DNA of 64,000 bases from Ashinkailepas kermadecensis. Its lineage: Eukaryota; Arthropoda; Thecostraca; Neolepadidae. Of the stretch, positions 54,820-64,000 are shown piece after piece. The DNA is taken from contig JAOTOM010001515.1 in assembly GCA_034440615.1 (NCBI GenBank), forward strand, positions 1 to 64,000, written 5' to 3'. Position 1 is the first letter of the stretch; the number at the start of each line of letters is the position of its first letter. The notes beneath the pieces are model-generated. The model did no database searches and was not told the origin of the DNA. It saw only the letters and a program-made list of their open reading frames with translations. The translations under genes were made by a program, and so were the position numbers.

Positions 54820-56449
54820 CGTTGAGATGGGCAACATCCCCAACACGGTACACGTGGTGGATGACTGGTTGGCGTATGACTCCGACTACGCTGCACACGT
54901 GCGCCACGTCTGGGAAATAATCAAGAAGTGTGACGAGCTGGGCATCACTTTGAACCCGGATAAATGTGTGTTTGCAGAAGAGGAAGTTGAGTTCTGCGGC
55001 TTCTCCGTCAGCTCAGCCGGCTACACCGTCGATGGCAAGAAGCTGCGCGCCATCAAGGATTACCCTCAGCCCAGCAGTATCACAGATCTGCGATCGTTTC
55101 TGGGCCTGGTCAACCAGCTCGGAGCTTTCTCCGACGAGATAGCGGCGGCCGCTGAGCCGCTGAGACAGCTGCTACGGCCCCGCAACGTCTGGATGTGGAC
55201 GTCTGCCCACTCGGAGGCGTTCACCAAAGTCAAGGCTGCGCTGGTGTCCCCGCCCGTGCTCGATTTCTTCGACCCGCGGCGGCGGACGGTGCTGGAGACC
55301 GACGCGGCACGGACCGGCGGACTGGGCTTCTGCCTGCGACAGCGAGACGATGCTGGACGGTGGCGACTGATCCAGTGTGGTTCACGTTTTCTGACGGACA
55401 CAGAATCTCGATACGCCGTGATTGAGCTGGAGCTCCTCGCCCTGTCCTGGGCGTGCAGCAAGTGTTCTGTCTACCTGAAAGGTATGCAACATTTCGAGGT
55501 AATGATCGATCATCGGCCTCTGGTCCCGGTGTTGAACGCCAAGACGTTGGCCGACATCGAGAACCCTCGTCTGCAACGACTGCGGGAGCGTCTCATCCCA
55601 TACAACTTTACTGCCACCTGGCGGCAGGGAAAACTACACGCCGTCCCGGACGCGCTCTCTCGTGCGCCAGTGGACGACCCGACGCCCGAGGACGAGGAAG
55701 CTGAGCTGGACATCCTTCACCAGATCTCCAGCTTGATCAACCGCATCACGACTGACGCGTCGGACGGCGACGTCAGCCCCTTCAAAGACTCGGCTCTGGA
55801 GGAAGTGCGAGCTGCTACTGACACGGATCCGGAAATTATATCGCTGAAGGAGGCGATCCTGACAGGATTTCCTGATCACCGAAGTCAGCTGGACCCCCTG
55901 CTCCGACCGTACTGGGGCTGCAGAGACCGCCTGACAGTCGACGACAGCCTGGTGGTCTGCGGCCAGCGATTGGTGATACCGAAGAGTCTTCGGCGGGCGA
56001 CGCTGGAACGGCTCCACGCCAGCCACCAAGGTGTGGAACGCACCAAACGACGCGCGCGGCAGGTGGTTTACTGTCCACACCTAGATAAGGACATCGCAAA
56101 CTTTGTAGGAGCATGTGACCTCTGTGCGCGCCACCTGCCCAGCCTCCAGAAAGAGCCGCTGATGCCGGAGGAGACGCCGTCTCGTGCCTTTCAGTCAGTG
56201 TCTGCGGACTACTTCTCGTGGGCGGGCCGCTCGTACTTGGTGTACGTAGACAGGCTGTCGGGCTGGCCGTTTGTCTGTCTCGTTTCGGGAGCAGCGTCAG
56301 CTCAGGACCTGACACGGCGCCTGCGCAAATTGTTCGCGGCCACCGGCGTACCCCAGACGCTGAGGACTGATGGAGGGGGCAGTTCTCGGCACGCCACACA
56401 CGCGACTTCCTTCGACAGTGCATTTACTCTCAAGGATCATAACGTCTAA
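54803..56449 (+). pseudogene. Gypsy 2 reverse transcriptase (second part), RNase H and integrase, 3'-truncated
   Basis: Continues the RT immediately after the frameshift: IPNTVHVVDDWLAYDSDYAA (catalytic DD), FCGFSVSSAGYTVDGKKLRA, LRSFLGLVNQLGAFS. RNase H follows with LETDAARTGGLGFCLRQR, SRYAVIELELLALSWACSKC and DHRPLVPVLN. Integrase has HASHQGVERTKRRARQ with CDLCARH, then VSADYFSWAGRSYLVYVDRL and LRTDGG (two of the three DDE acids). A second frameshift in the G-run at about 56375 is followed by loss of all Gypsy homology at about 56420, so the catalytic glutamate, integrase C-terminus and 3' LTR are absent. Confidence 0.88.
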
Positions 56450-57419
56450 AAAGCAAAATAGAGCACAAAATTTCTTGTATATGGTGCGTTTATAATGTCG
56501 AAGATTCAAGACGTCCACCGATGACAACATCCAAATCTGCGTTTAAAGGGAGCGTTCGTAACATCAAAAGTTCATTTACGCCCGATGGTCATAAAGTTTT
56601 TTTTTAAATATCCGACGGTGCGCCTGAGGACCCGGTGGTACCACTGGCGGTGAAATTATATGCCTAGGTAAGGTTATGGTAGTTATGGTAGTCTTAGTTA
56701 TGTGGATTTTTCTGCAAGGCGTCTTACAGTCCATCTAATGGATCATTGGGGACCTATTTTTGGACCTTATAATCCTTTGACATGAATGAACGTTTAACGT
56801 TGTAAACGCTCCATTTGAAGGCAGTTTCCGAGGTTTGTGATCGTTATACGTTATGAACACGACATATTGGCATTTTGTTTTCCTCGTTTTTTTGAAGTTG
56901 TGATCATTGGACATTGCGACCTTTGAACGTGATAAACTTTGGTAGTCAATGTAACTTGAATGTTTTGATATGGCCCCAGTTTCCCGAGCACTTTGAGCCG
57001 TCATGACTAATGCATTCGTGCTCTACGCTGCGGTGTCTGAAAGTTCGTTTGTTATTATAATCTTGGAGTGCATAATTATCCCGCATGCGTGGCGCTATGG
57101 TGAAGTTAAGTGAAAATGTAATAAATGAAGGACATACTTGTAGCGCTTTGTCATGATGACCACTGGGATCCTCTACCTAATCCACGCACATTAACCTTCA
57201 CCCTTGTGCGGCATTTTGCCACCTTCGTCAGTAACCTCTAGCACTAAAACAGAAACTAGCTCATGTGTAAGTCGCGGTAGCATCTCTTCACTTTCTGTGC
57301 CCAGAACGAATGCCATCGACACTCGGAAGTAAAGGATATCGACCTGTCTTTCGATACTTGTCTCAGCTGGGACTCTCAGGTTTCCATCACTGCCAGGCTC
57401 TGTTTCGGCACATCGAGTT
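56450..57419. other. no gene recognised
   Basis: AT-rich flank after the truncated Gypsy end. Repeated AAC-T-like phrases occur, but no clear array. Confidence 0.5.
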
Positions 57420-57421
57420 GT

Positions 57422-57700
57422 GTGTCGCATCTGAGGGTCTGCCTGCCTCCCGCAGTCATCTCGGTCCTCGTCAAAGGCCTGGTCTTCTCGCAAATCCTGT
57501 ACTGCATTTTTGCGTACGGTAACGAAACTGATCAAAATATTTATCGACTACAAGCAATTATCAACTACAGAAGAAACATTGTTTTCGACCGCAAAAAAAT
57601 TGATTGTATCGTGTCTGCTGAAGAGGCTGGGTTGTCTGGGTGCCGGGAACTAGTGTCGCACCACACGATGTGGCTGGTGCACAAGGTGCGCCGACACTGA
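57422..57700 (+). pseudogene. LINE reverse transcriptase C-terminal fragment
   Basis: FSQILYCIFAYGNETDQNIY, RLQAIINYRRNIVFDRKKID and SGCRELVSHHTMWLVHKVRR follow the pattern of the thumb/C-terminus of non-LTR RTs (YxxxxYGN...RLQxIxNxxxRxVxxRRKxD...LVxxHxxxLVHKI). The start and the catalytic part are missing. Different family from the CR1 copies. Confidence 0.7.
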
Positions 57701-57705
57701 GCCTG

Positions 57706-57775
57706 TGGTCCATTCACTCCGCTATGGTGCACATTCACGCCGCTATGGTGTCCATTCCCGTTGCTATGCTGGTGT
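57706..57775 (+). repeat. 21-bp tandem repeat
   Basis: Three to four units of TCCATTCACTCCGCTATGGTG with small changes. Confidence 0.75.
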
Positions 57776-57779
57776 CGCT

Positions 57780-58640
57780 TCGACACTGACGCTGGTTGCA
57801 GGCGTGTCATGACACCCATATTTTTTAGGAAAAAGACTCCACGAGGTAGTGTTGGAATCAAGTCCCATTGCGGATGTGGCGTTATTTGGTCCTAAAAGGG
57901 GAAATATTGTTGCCACCTATATTAGGTGATTGATGCTAAGAAGCGGTGTCATTTGACACGCCGATTTACTTGAGGGTATTATGAAGCACCACATCTGGGA
58001 GTAACAATATTCTGGTCCGGGATACCGAGGGTCAAATGACACTAAGGGTGTTGTCACGGCTGTTGATTTCCGAAAATTACTGAGGGCACAATATATGAAT
58101 AAAATTGCGAACGCATATATTCAAATTCAAAAGTTAATTCAAATTCAAAATCAAATTTAGATATTCAAATTATTGGGGACGCAAACATTAACATTAGCTT
58201 GCTCCCTCAAATGTATGTAAAATGACACCACTGGGTGTGGTGTCATTTAACACCTAAGTAGGTGTGAGATTTGGACACTACTCAAGATTATGGCTAGAAA
58301 GACGGACGTTCTACACCAAGATTGGTTCCAACGGGCGGGACGGCACTCGGTGTGGCTCCATGTCGCAGGAATTGGCCCTTTGGTGTCGTCCTAAAACTAT
58401 TCCAATTGGTGTGGTGTCAAATGCCTTTCAGAAGTGTGGGAGTTTTGGGGCACCACTCGAGAAACACCCACATTACGTGTTTTCTTATCACTACACCGTC
58501 CTCCTTTATCTGATATCTCGTGACTGGAGCACAGGTGACGCTTGATCGTCACGTGTGAAACTGAGCCATTGGAGGCAATGACTCAAATGTAGTTAAAATG
58601 CCCGCCTGCTGTTGTAAAACCACAGCAGCAGTGGAATAGC
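57780..58640. repeat. region enriched in GTGTCA/TGACAC palindromes
   Basis: GTGTCATTTGACAC (about 57946), TCAAATGACAC (58034) and a perfect 12-bp hairpin AAATGACACCAC/GTGGTGTCATTT (58220-58231 and 58237-58248), plus further GTGTCAAATG phrases to about 58435. No gene recognised. Confidence 0.65.
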
Positions 58641-58669
58641 GGTGACCTTCCAGGAAAGTTCATATAACT

Positions 58670-59058
58670 TAAATCGAAATTCCTGCAACAAAAGCCATTA
58701 CTAGCTGCGCTCCAAGAAACTCACTTTCGAGATTCTGATTCCACTTCGAACAAAATCCCACATTACACTTGGTATATCGATAACATAAACGGCCCACATA
58801 GGAAATGGGGCGCAGCCATACTCATTGCGCTAGGCCTACGCGGGCATATGGCACACTTCATTCTCAACTTTCTCAGAGACAGGGCCCTCAAGGTGCGATG
58901 CGACAGGGTCACATCAAACACCACAACTCAGAAGCAGGGCCTGGCGTACGGGAGCGTGCTCTCACCAAGCCTCTTTGTCATTATGATCAACGATTTACTT
59001 GCTGACCACACGGACATTCCACTTCAATACTCACTTCTCGCGGACGACATAGTCATTT
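58670..59058 (+). pseudogene. LINE pol with endonuclease fused in frame to reverse transcriptase by internal deletion
   Basis: One frame reads AALQETHFRDSDSTSNKIPH and GPHRKWGAAILI (endonuclease start) and runs directly, near 58830, into RGHMAHFILNFLRDRALKVR, GSVLSPSLFVIMINDLL and QYSLLADDIVI (RT palm with catalytic DD). Most of the endonuclease and the RT fingers are missing without loss of frame. A stop follows DDIVI at 59058. Confidence 0.7.
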
Positions 59059-60360
59059 GACAATATCAGAATACTTCCTAAAAGCTGACACAAATATTCA
59101 AGCATGTTTAGACCACTTGGAAAGTGGTGCAAAACGTGGCGCTTCACCCTGTCCGCAAAAAAATATCGGCCACTGTCACATATAGTCGTCTCCGCCTCAC
59201 ACCAACAATTTTTTGCCACCACTTCAGAGAAATGGTGAGAGCCAGAGCCGAAAGCCGGAGCCGAAAATTAGAAATCATCCAAAACAGCTGCATCATGGCG
59301 GCCACAGGTGCCCTCAGCACCATTCCGATAGCCAGTCTTCTAGTGGACCCAAACACGCCACCACTCCACTTCCGGAGGACATAACAGCTGTGCCGCTACC
59401 ACATCAAAGTCAAGTCCATCAAAAATAATCCAGCACAGCGCTGCTTTACGCCTAATAGATACGACGAGAGCCGATTTGCGCGCAAACTTCCACCATATAG
59501 CATTCAAATTTCCACGGCTCTCAGATCTGAACTTCGCAATGCCATCCACTGCAACTTGACCGCCCACTAGGCCATTCTGGACTTTCAGTCAACCAAAGGT
59601 CGAGTACTTGATCTCGGAGAAGAAATCCACTATCACATCGGCGGAAATTATTGGCCTCTTCCACAAGTTCGCCGATGACAACAAACAATATTCACTGGTA
59701 TTCACGGATGGGTCGAAACACGAAGCAAAGGTAGGCATCGGCATCACTGGACCAGGTCTCAGACTTTCCAAGCGTCTATCGGATAACTTCTCCATCTACT
59801 CCGCTGAAGCAATGGACATTCTGGCCGCTATCTCCATTCTCAAGAGGCGTAAAGTTAGAGACGTAGTAATTTGCGGGGACTCGAAATCCGTCCTTCAGTC
59901 AATTAGCAACATCCACGACTGTCCACATCACGTCATTGTTGAAATCCACATCACCGGAACACTTGAACACAAAGCAACTCATCACAACACAAATCCAACC
60001 ACACCCACGCAATCAAACCGACGGTAAGCACATGGAACATATGAAATCAATCTCAACGACAAAAAATGGTCATCCTCACTAGACTTCGAACTGGTTGCAC
60101 AAAGCTAACAGCCTCAACGAGAGGGTGACCTAATATACAACACCTCACTGCGACACTTGCAACACCACATTAGGCATAGGCCACATCCTGCTAGACTGGA
60201 ATAGCCTTAACTCAAAGACAACCACTTAAGGCATTCTGCCAAAGAGAGGGCATCACCCTGTCGCTTCCATCGCTTCTCGGTGACAAGCACCCAGCACTCC
60301 TTCAATTGCTATTTGAATAGCTGTACGCCACAAAAATACCAGGAGCACTGTAGACACCAC
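59059..60360 (+). pseudogene. LINE pol remnant, RT thumb, RNase H and C-terminus
   Basis: Continues the previous fragment with frameshifts. The thumb region (about 59124-59560) has SRKLEIIQNSCIMAATGALS and PIASLLVDPNTPPLHFRR. RNase H (59608-60027) has YSLVFTDGSKHEAKVGIGIT, SAEAMDILAAISIL and VICGDSKSVLQSI. Then come remnants of the C-terminal tail (RLRTGCTKLT; LGDKHPALLQLLFE). RNase H places it in an I/Outcast/Loa-like group. Multiple stops; inactive. Confidence 0.75.
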
Positions 60361-60419
60361 ACCACCAACACTCACATCAACACGTAATGCATGCCCGCGA
60401 AACACCCGTTGGAAACACG

Positions 60420-60680
60420 TAAATAGCTATTCCCGAATAGCGTCGGACGTGCATGAGCCGATTTGTTTCCCAATTAGAAATAAATGGCTACCTGGCGGTG
60501 CCGTCGGACGTAGATAAGCCGACTTGCTTTAGGAAAACGTATAGCAAAATAAAATCAGCATAGCGTAAAACGACTATCCAGAGGAGCCATCAGACGTAGG
60601 TGAGCCGATGTGCCTTGCAACCCATAACGTAAAACGGCTACCCAGAGTTACAGCGGACATAAATGGGCCGAATTTCAAAA
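60420..60680 (+). repeat. tandem repeat of about 65-85 bp in the LINE 3' UTR
   Basis: Four diverged units share GGCTACCCAGAGG-GCCGTCG and GGACGTAGATGAGCCGACTT (starts near 60422, 60482, 60568 and 60633). The position right after pol suggests a repeat-bearing 3' UTR. Confidence 0.7.
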
Positions 60681-60699
60681 CGCCGTACTAACCCAACTG

Positions 60700-62280
60700 A
60701 CAACCCTGCATGGCATGTTTAGATTAACCCGTTACTACAACTAGCACGCGGCGGCAGGCGTGATAGGCGATGTGGACAATTGCCTCCTTCTTCCCACGGT
60801 AAAGATCCTTCGGTGTTCTTCGATAAGAGTAGGCTAAAGCCGACACCCCGGCAAAATCAACTTCTCGCCACTCTCAAAAACATGGGGACCCAAACTACAA
60901 ATTATTGTGTAGGGGAGTAAAGTAAAACTGAAACCATTTAGACATCAGAGAGATGTTCCAGGGGCGTCTATTTGTATCCTGTTGTGGGGGCCAGGGCCCC
61001 ACCAATGTTGATCTTGCCCCCCCAATGCTGATTTGGGCCCCCAATAACATATGCTATTTTTATGCTGAGAAAAAAAATTCGCCGAAAAAAAAAGTTTAAA
61101 AAAGAAGAAGAAAATTCAGCAAGAAGCCGTATAGAAACCTCATTATAATTGATATTCCTGAAAAAAAAAAAAAAAAAAATAGATATTAATCTATGGCCAC
61201 ACATGACTTCCTAAAAAACAATAGATATTAAGCTACGGCCACACATGACTTCCTAAACAAACCCTATACAGTCCAGAGTATGTTCGTATATTAAAGAACG
61301 GGTACACCCAAGTTTAGTATATTCTCAGATCCAGCATATACTGTTCCTTGGTGACGTCACAGCTATAATATGCGATATTCTACTAGAATGTGGTGGATAT
61401 CTGGCAGATTATAGAGTCCTATAGTAGAATATTCCAAATCTAGCAGATTCCTGGCAATTTCATTTAACAGCAGGTTCCTTTTCTGTCGAGGCTCGACGCA
61501 CGACTGGCCTTGATGGCCAGCCGGTCGTCATGGCAACGACTCTAGGCCCCGACCTCCGGGAGTCGGCCGGCCGGTTTTGTGTAGTGTCCTCGTTTACCGG
61601 CAAGGAAACATACTCTTTCGAGGCGATGCAAGTAAAAACGATCCGGATTCGTATGTAGAATTCTTCAGGCATTCGCATGATGTCAAATTTGCCTACATAC
61701 AATACAAATTGCGTGCGTAAAGCCGTGGCAAATATTGGCCGTTTTGGCTTGACATGCACGCAAGGTGCTGCCGAGTATCGCCTTGGCTACGTCACAGGCC
61801 CGGAACAACTTGACCGCCCCCGTCAGTCATACAAGATCAACACTTCCTCGAGTATACATTTCATGACCCCAGGTCAATGTCTTCTGGGTCAAATGAGGTC
61901 ACAAACGGCTTCCACTCCACCCCAGCTGGCAGCGCCCGTATGTACAGAAAGTATGCACGTTCCACTGCTGAACGGTAGGTAGAGACCGTCCATACGTACG
62001 TTTGCTACGGACGATGGTACACAGTGCGTCATGAAATATATGCAACATTGTATGCTAAACCTCCTTCCAAATCACTACCCTTGGCAGTATGTGTCGGCCG
62101 AAAGGTAAATATTACTGCAATGTTTCCTTCCAGAGACAAAGTTGCACGATGACAATTCCAAATGGTCTGATTGGACATTCATTGCATGAGTCAGCTTTAA
62201 TTAAGTATTTCCCTCTTTACTTTCATGGGCAAATGTTACACCAAGCAACTCATATGATAGTGTAAAGTAATCTAAAGTGC
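60700..62280. other. no gene recognised; small repeats and one X-box-like motif
   Basis: A duplication of about 43 bp lies at 61178-61262 (GGCCACACATGACTTCCTAA twice). CTGGCCTTGATGGCCAG forms a hairpin at 61504-61520. GTCGTCATGGCAAC at 61524-61537 resembles an RFX X-box. No frame carries a recognised domain. Confidence 0.45.
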
Positions 62281-62420
62281 AACATTAACTAATGGCCCTG
62301 ACTGCTAACGATTGTGTGATCTGGTTAAAAACGTGACAGCTCCGAGATTCCAACCGACCAGTACGGAAAGTGGACACCCTAACCAATTGCGCCAATCGTT
62401 GGCATGGTGTGGGCCGAGTA
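62281..62420 (-). mobile_element. tRNA-derived SINE remnant
   Basis: The minus strand shows an A-box-like TTGGCGCAATTGGTTAGG (62378-62395) and a B-box-like GGTTGGAATCTCGG (62342-62355), followed by a non-tRNA body. The B-box lost its GTTCGA core, so it is old. Confidence 0.6.
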
Positions 62421-62765
62421 CGTGATGTAGAGCATGCTGACTGGAGATGTTTATTTCCTGGACGATCTCTGATGAAGTGTCGCATGTTCTTTACACACCA
62501 CCATATCAAAAAGGGGCTTATAATTTGGCAACTTTTCATGAATAGGATTCAAAATGAGGAACAATGCAGCATTATCTATCCTAGCCTAGCCTAACCAGTA
62601 TTCTTTTACTTTTATGCTGCGCATTCAGTTACATCAACATAGGTATCTAGTGTAAACAACTTTATGGCAGAAAGTAAAGAATACTGCCTTTTCATCACTT
62701 CTTATATCTCACACTGCTATTCATGATTCCCAGCATTCTGATGCCCTGTTCCTAGCTGGTACACA

Positions 62766-62910
62766 TTATGTTTCTAATTTAAGATAATTTGAAACTAACA
62801 CACCTAAATCTCTTCCCTCTTCAGTAACATCCAATCTACCTCCCATTGTATATCTGAATGTCTTACATCCAGACTCAAGATGCATAACCTTACAGATTTC
62901 ATAGTTGAAA
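62766..62910 (-). pseudogene. LINE reverse transcriptase fragment (CR1/L2-like)
   Basis: The minus strand reads FNYEICKVMHLESGCKTFRY and TMGGRLDVTEEGRDLGVLVS, the conserved segment downstream of the catalytic palm in CR1/L2-like pol. Residues differ from the MGGQVLSVTQQ version of the other CR1 copies here, so it is a separate family or subfamily. Confidence 0.75.
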
Positions 62911-64000
62911 GAAAAAACATTTTGATAAAAATGCACAGGAGAACAAAAATCTGCACTGGGGAGAACAGATACATGCACAAAATGCAAACAAACTTGAAGA
63001 AGAAAATTTGTGAATTTCCAGTTTGGTGTAGTTTCTGAGTTCTTGGAATTACTTTTTTAACACAATGTTTATGCAAATGCTGAACATGATCTGATCACTC
63101 AAATAAAATTTATGAAGGTTCAGTTTGGTGTAATTTCTGATTTCATGGAAGTAATTTTTGAGCAATGTTTATAAATGTGCTGAACATGATCTGACCACTC
63201 ATTTCCTCTGCAAATGCATACTTTTCAGTTGGGAGGGAAGATAACACCCAACAATTCTAAGTTGCAGAATTTTAAGAAATTCTGCAATGTTTGTGATGAC
63301 AAGTGAAAACACCCACATAGTGCATGGTCAAAGGTTCAACATAATATGAGGACATGGATAGAGAATCAAGATGAATGATTGATTTCTTATCCAGATCAAT
63401 ATTGGCAGACATTGATGGTGTGAGCACAAATACCAACGCCAAGCACATGCTGCTGAACTGCTGAAATTAATTTTTAAAAAATGAAGCACTTCAGTGCCAT
63501 GTATAAAAATTAATTGGTGCATCAATCCATTAAGGGTATGTAGCATACATACAAACACACTCCATAAATGCAGGGAGCACCAACACCAGCACCATCAGTA
63601 GAAAATTGATGAGGTTGGTGTGGGGGATGGGGTCCTCTTACGCTGAGGGTCTTCTCTAATATCCAACTGTACCTTCCCCCAACCAAGTTTCATTCTCCAT
63701 TGCTCAAGCATTGCTGGTGCGTGATGGAGGGGGGTCTCAGAAGGTTGGATTTGATGCCCATTGAGGGCAATGGTAGTCACCCCTCCCCAGTGATGGATCC
63801 AGTGGGAAACAAATTTCTGGACTTGTGGGGGGGGCGAAGAGGCAGTACCCCACATCCACCCCCCATCTCCCTGTCTGTCCACTTCTGGCAGAGCAAGTTT
63901 GAGTTTGTGATCTTCCTTCAGTCTGGAGACAAGTACAAGTATAAGTATTTTATGACAAATGCAGTCAAAAATATCCGTGGAAGGAATTATTTCCATTAAT
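62911..64000. other. no gene recognised; R1-like piece near 63185-63240
   Basis: ATCTGACCACTCATTTCCTC and CATACTTTTCAGTTGGGAGG match R1 (about 16205-16245). A near-duplicate phrase (CAGTTTGGTGTA-TTTCTGA) occurs at 63020 and 63121. The end of the window shows only short frames. Confidence 0.5.

Noticed and set aside
52531..56423. Minus-strand genes opposite Gypsy 2
   Set aside because: Frames are shadows of the GC-rich pol gene and carry no domain of their own.

Overview
The window looks like gene-poor, repeat-dense animal chromatin, most likely from an arthropod. Codons are eukaryotic and there are no operons. The repeats include Gypsy-type LTR elements, CR1-like and I/Jockey-like LINEs, tRNA-derived SINEs and many minisatellites. 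Short TTAGG-like tracts occur in several places, which fits but does not prove an arthropod. No species is claimed. The only open, protein-like host genes are two paralogous C2H2 zinc-finger genes on the minus strand (10535-11398, nine fingers; 37352-38131, eight fingers). They sit inside a direct segmental duplication of about 3 kb whose copies start about 27 kb apart.

Layout: 1-7 kb is a cluster of unrelated minisatellites around a tandem array (about 2.83-5.12 kb) in which nearly every monomer of about 185 bp carries a copy of the 5' end of U2 snRNA. 9.1-12.2 kb is zinc-finger duplicon copy 1. 13-16.7 kb holds dispersed repeats and a SINE. 19.0-22.9 kb is bounded by 48-bp near-identical inverted repeats and contains tandemly duplicated CR1 fragments. 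26-34 kb is a CR1 landscape, with one CR1 element split by a 2.55-kb I/Jockey-like LINE flanked by an 8-bp target duplication. 35.35-35.9 kb is homopolymer-rich and may be an assembly artefact. 36.2-38.9 kb is duplicon copy 2. 39.8-44 kb is a decayed minus-strand Gypsy remnant between two copies of a long-TIR MITE. 44-47.4 kb is more of the same dispersed repeats.

47.43-52.09 kb is a satellite of about 153-155-bp units arranged as two inverted arms. Most units carry a direct repeat AGGTCA-A-AGGTCA (DR1), the canonical nuclear-receptor site, beside further half-sites. Both arms share marker units in mirrored order, so the structure arose by inversion-duplication of an existing array. A second, better preserved Gypsy element (about 52.09-56.42 kb, plus strand) abuts the array. 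The right end holds LINE fragments (57.4 kb, 58.6-60.7 kb, 62.8 kb), a region rich in GTGTCA palindromes, and a SINE.

The main candidates for something undescribed are the U2-headed satellite, the inverted nuclear-receptor-site satellite, and two insertions of only about 55 bp with 12-13-bp target duplications that resemble the 3' hairpin tail of the nested LINE. All functional statements are inferences from sequence reading; no alignment or database search was run.
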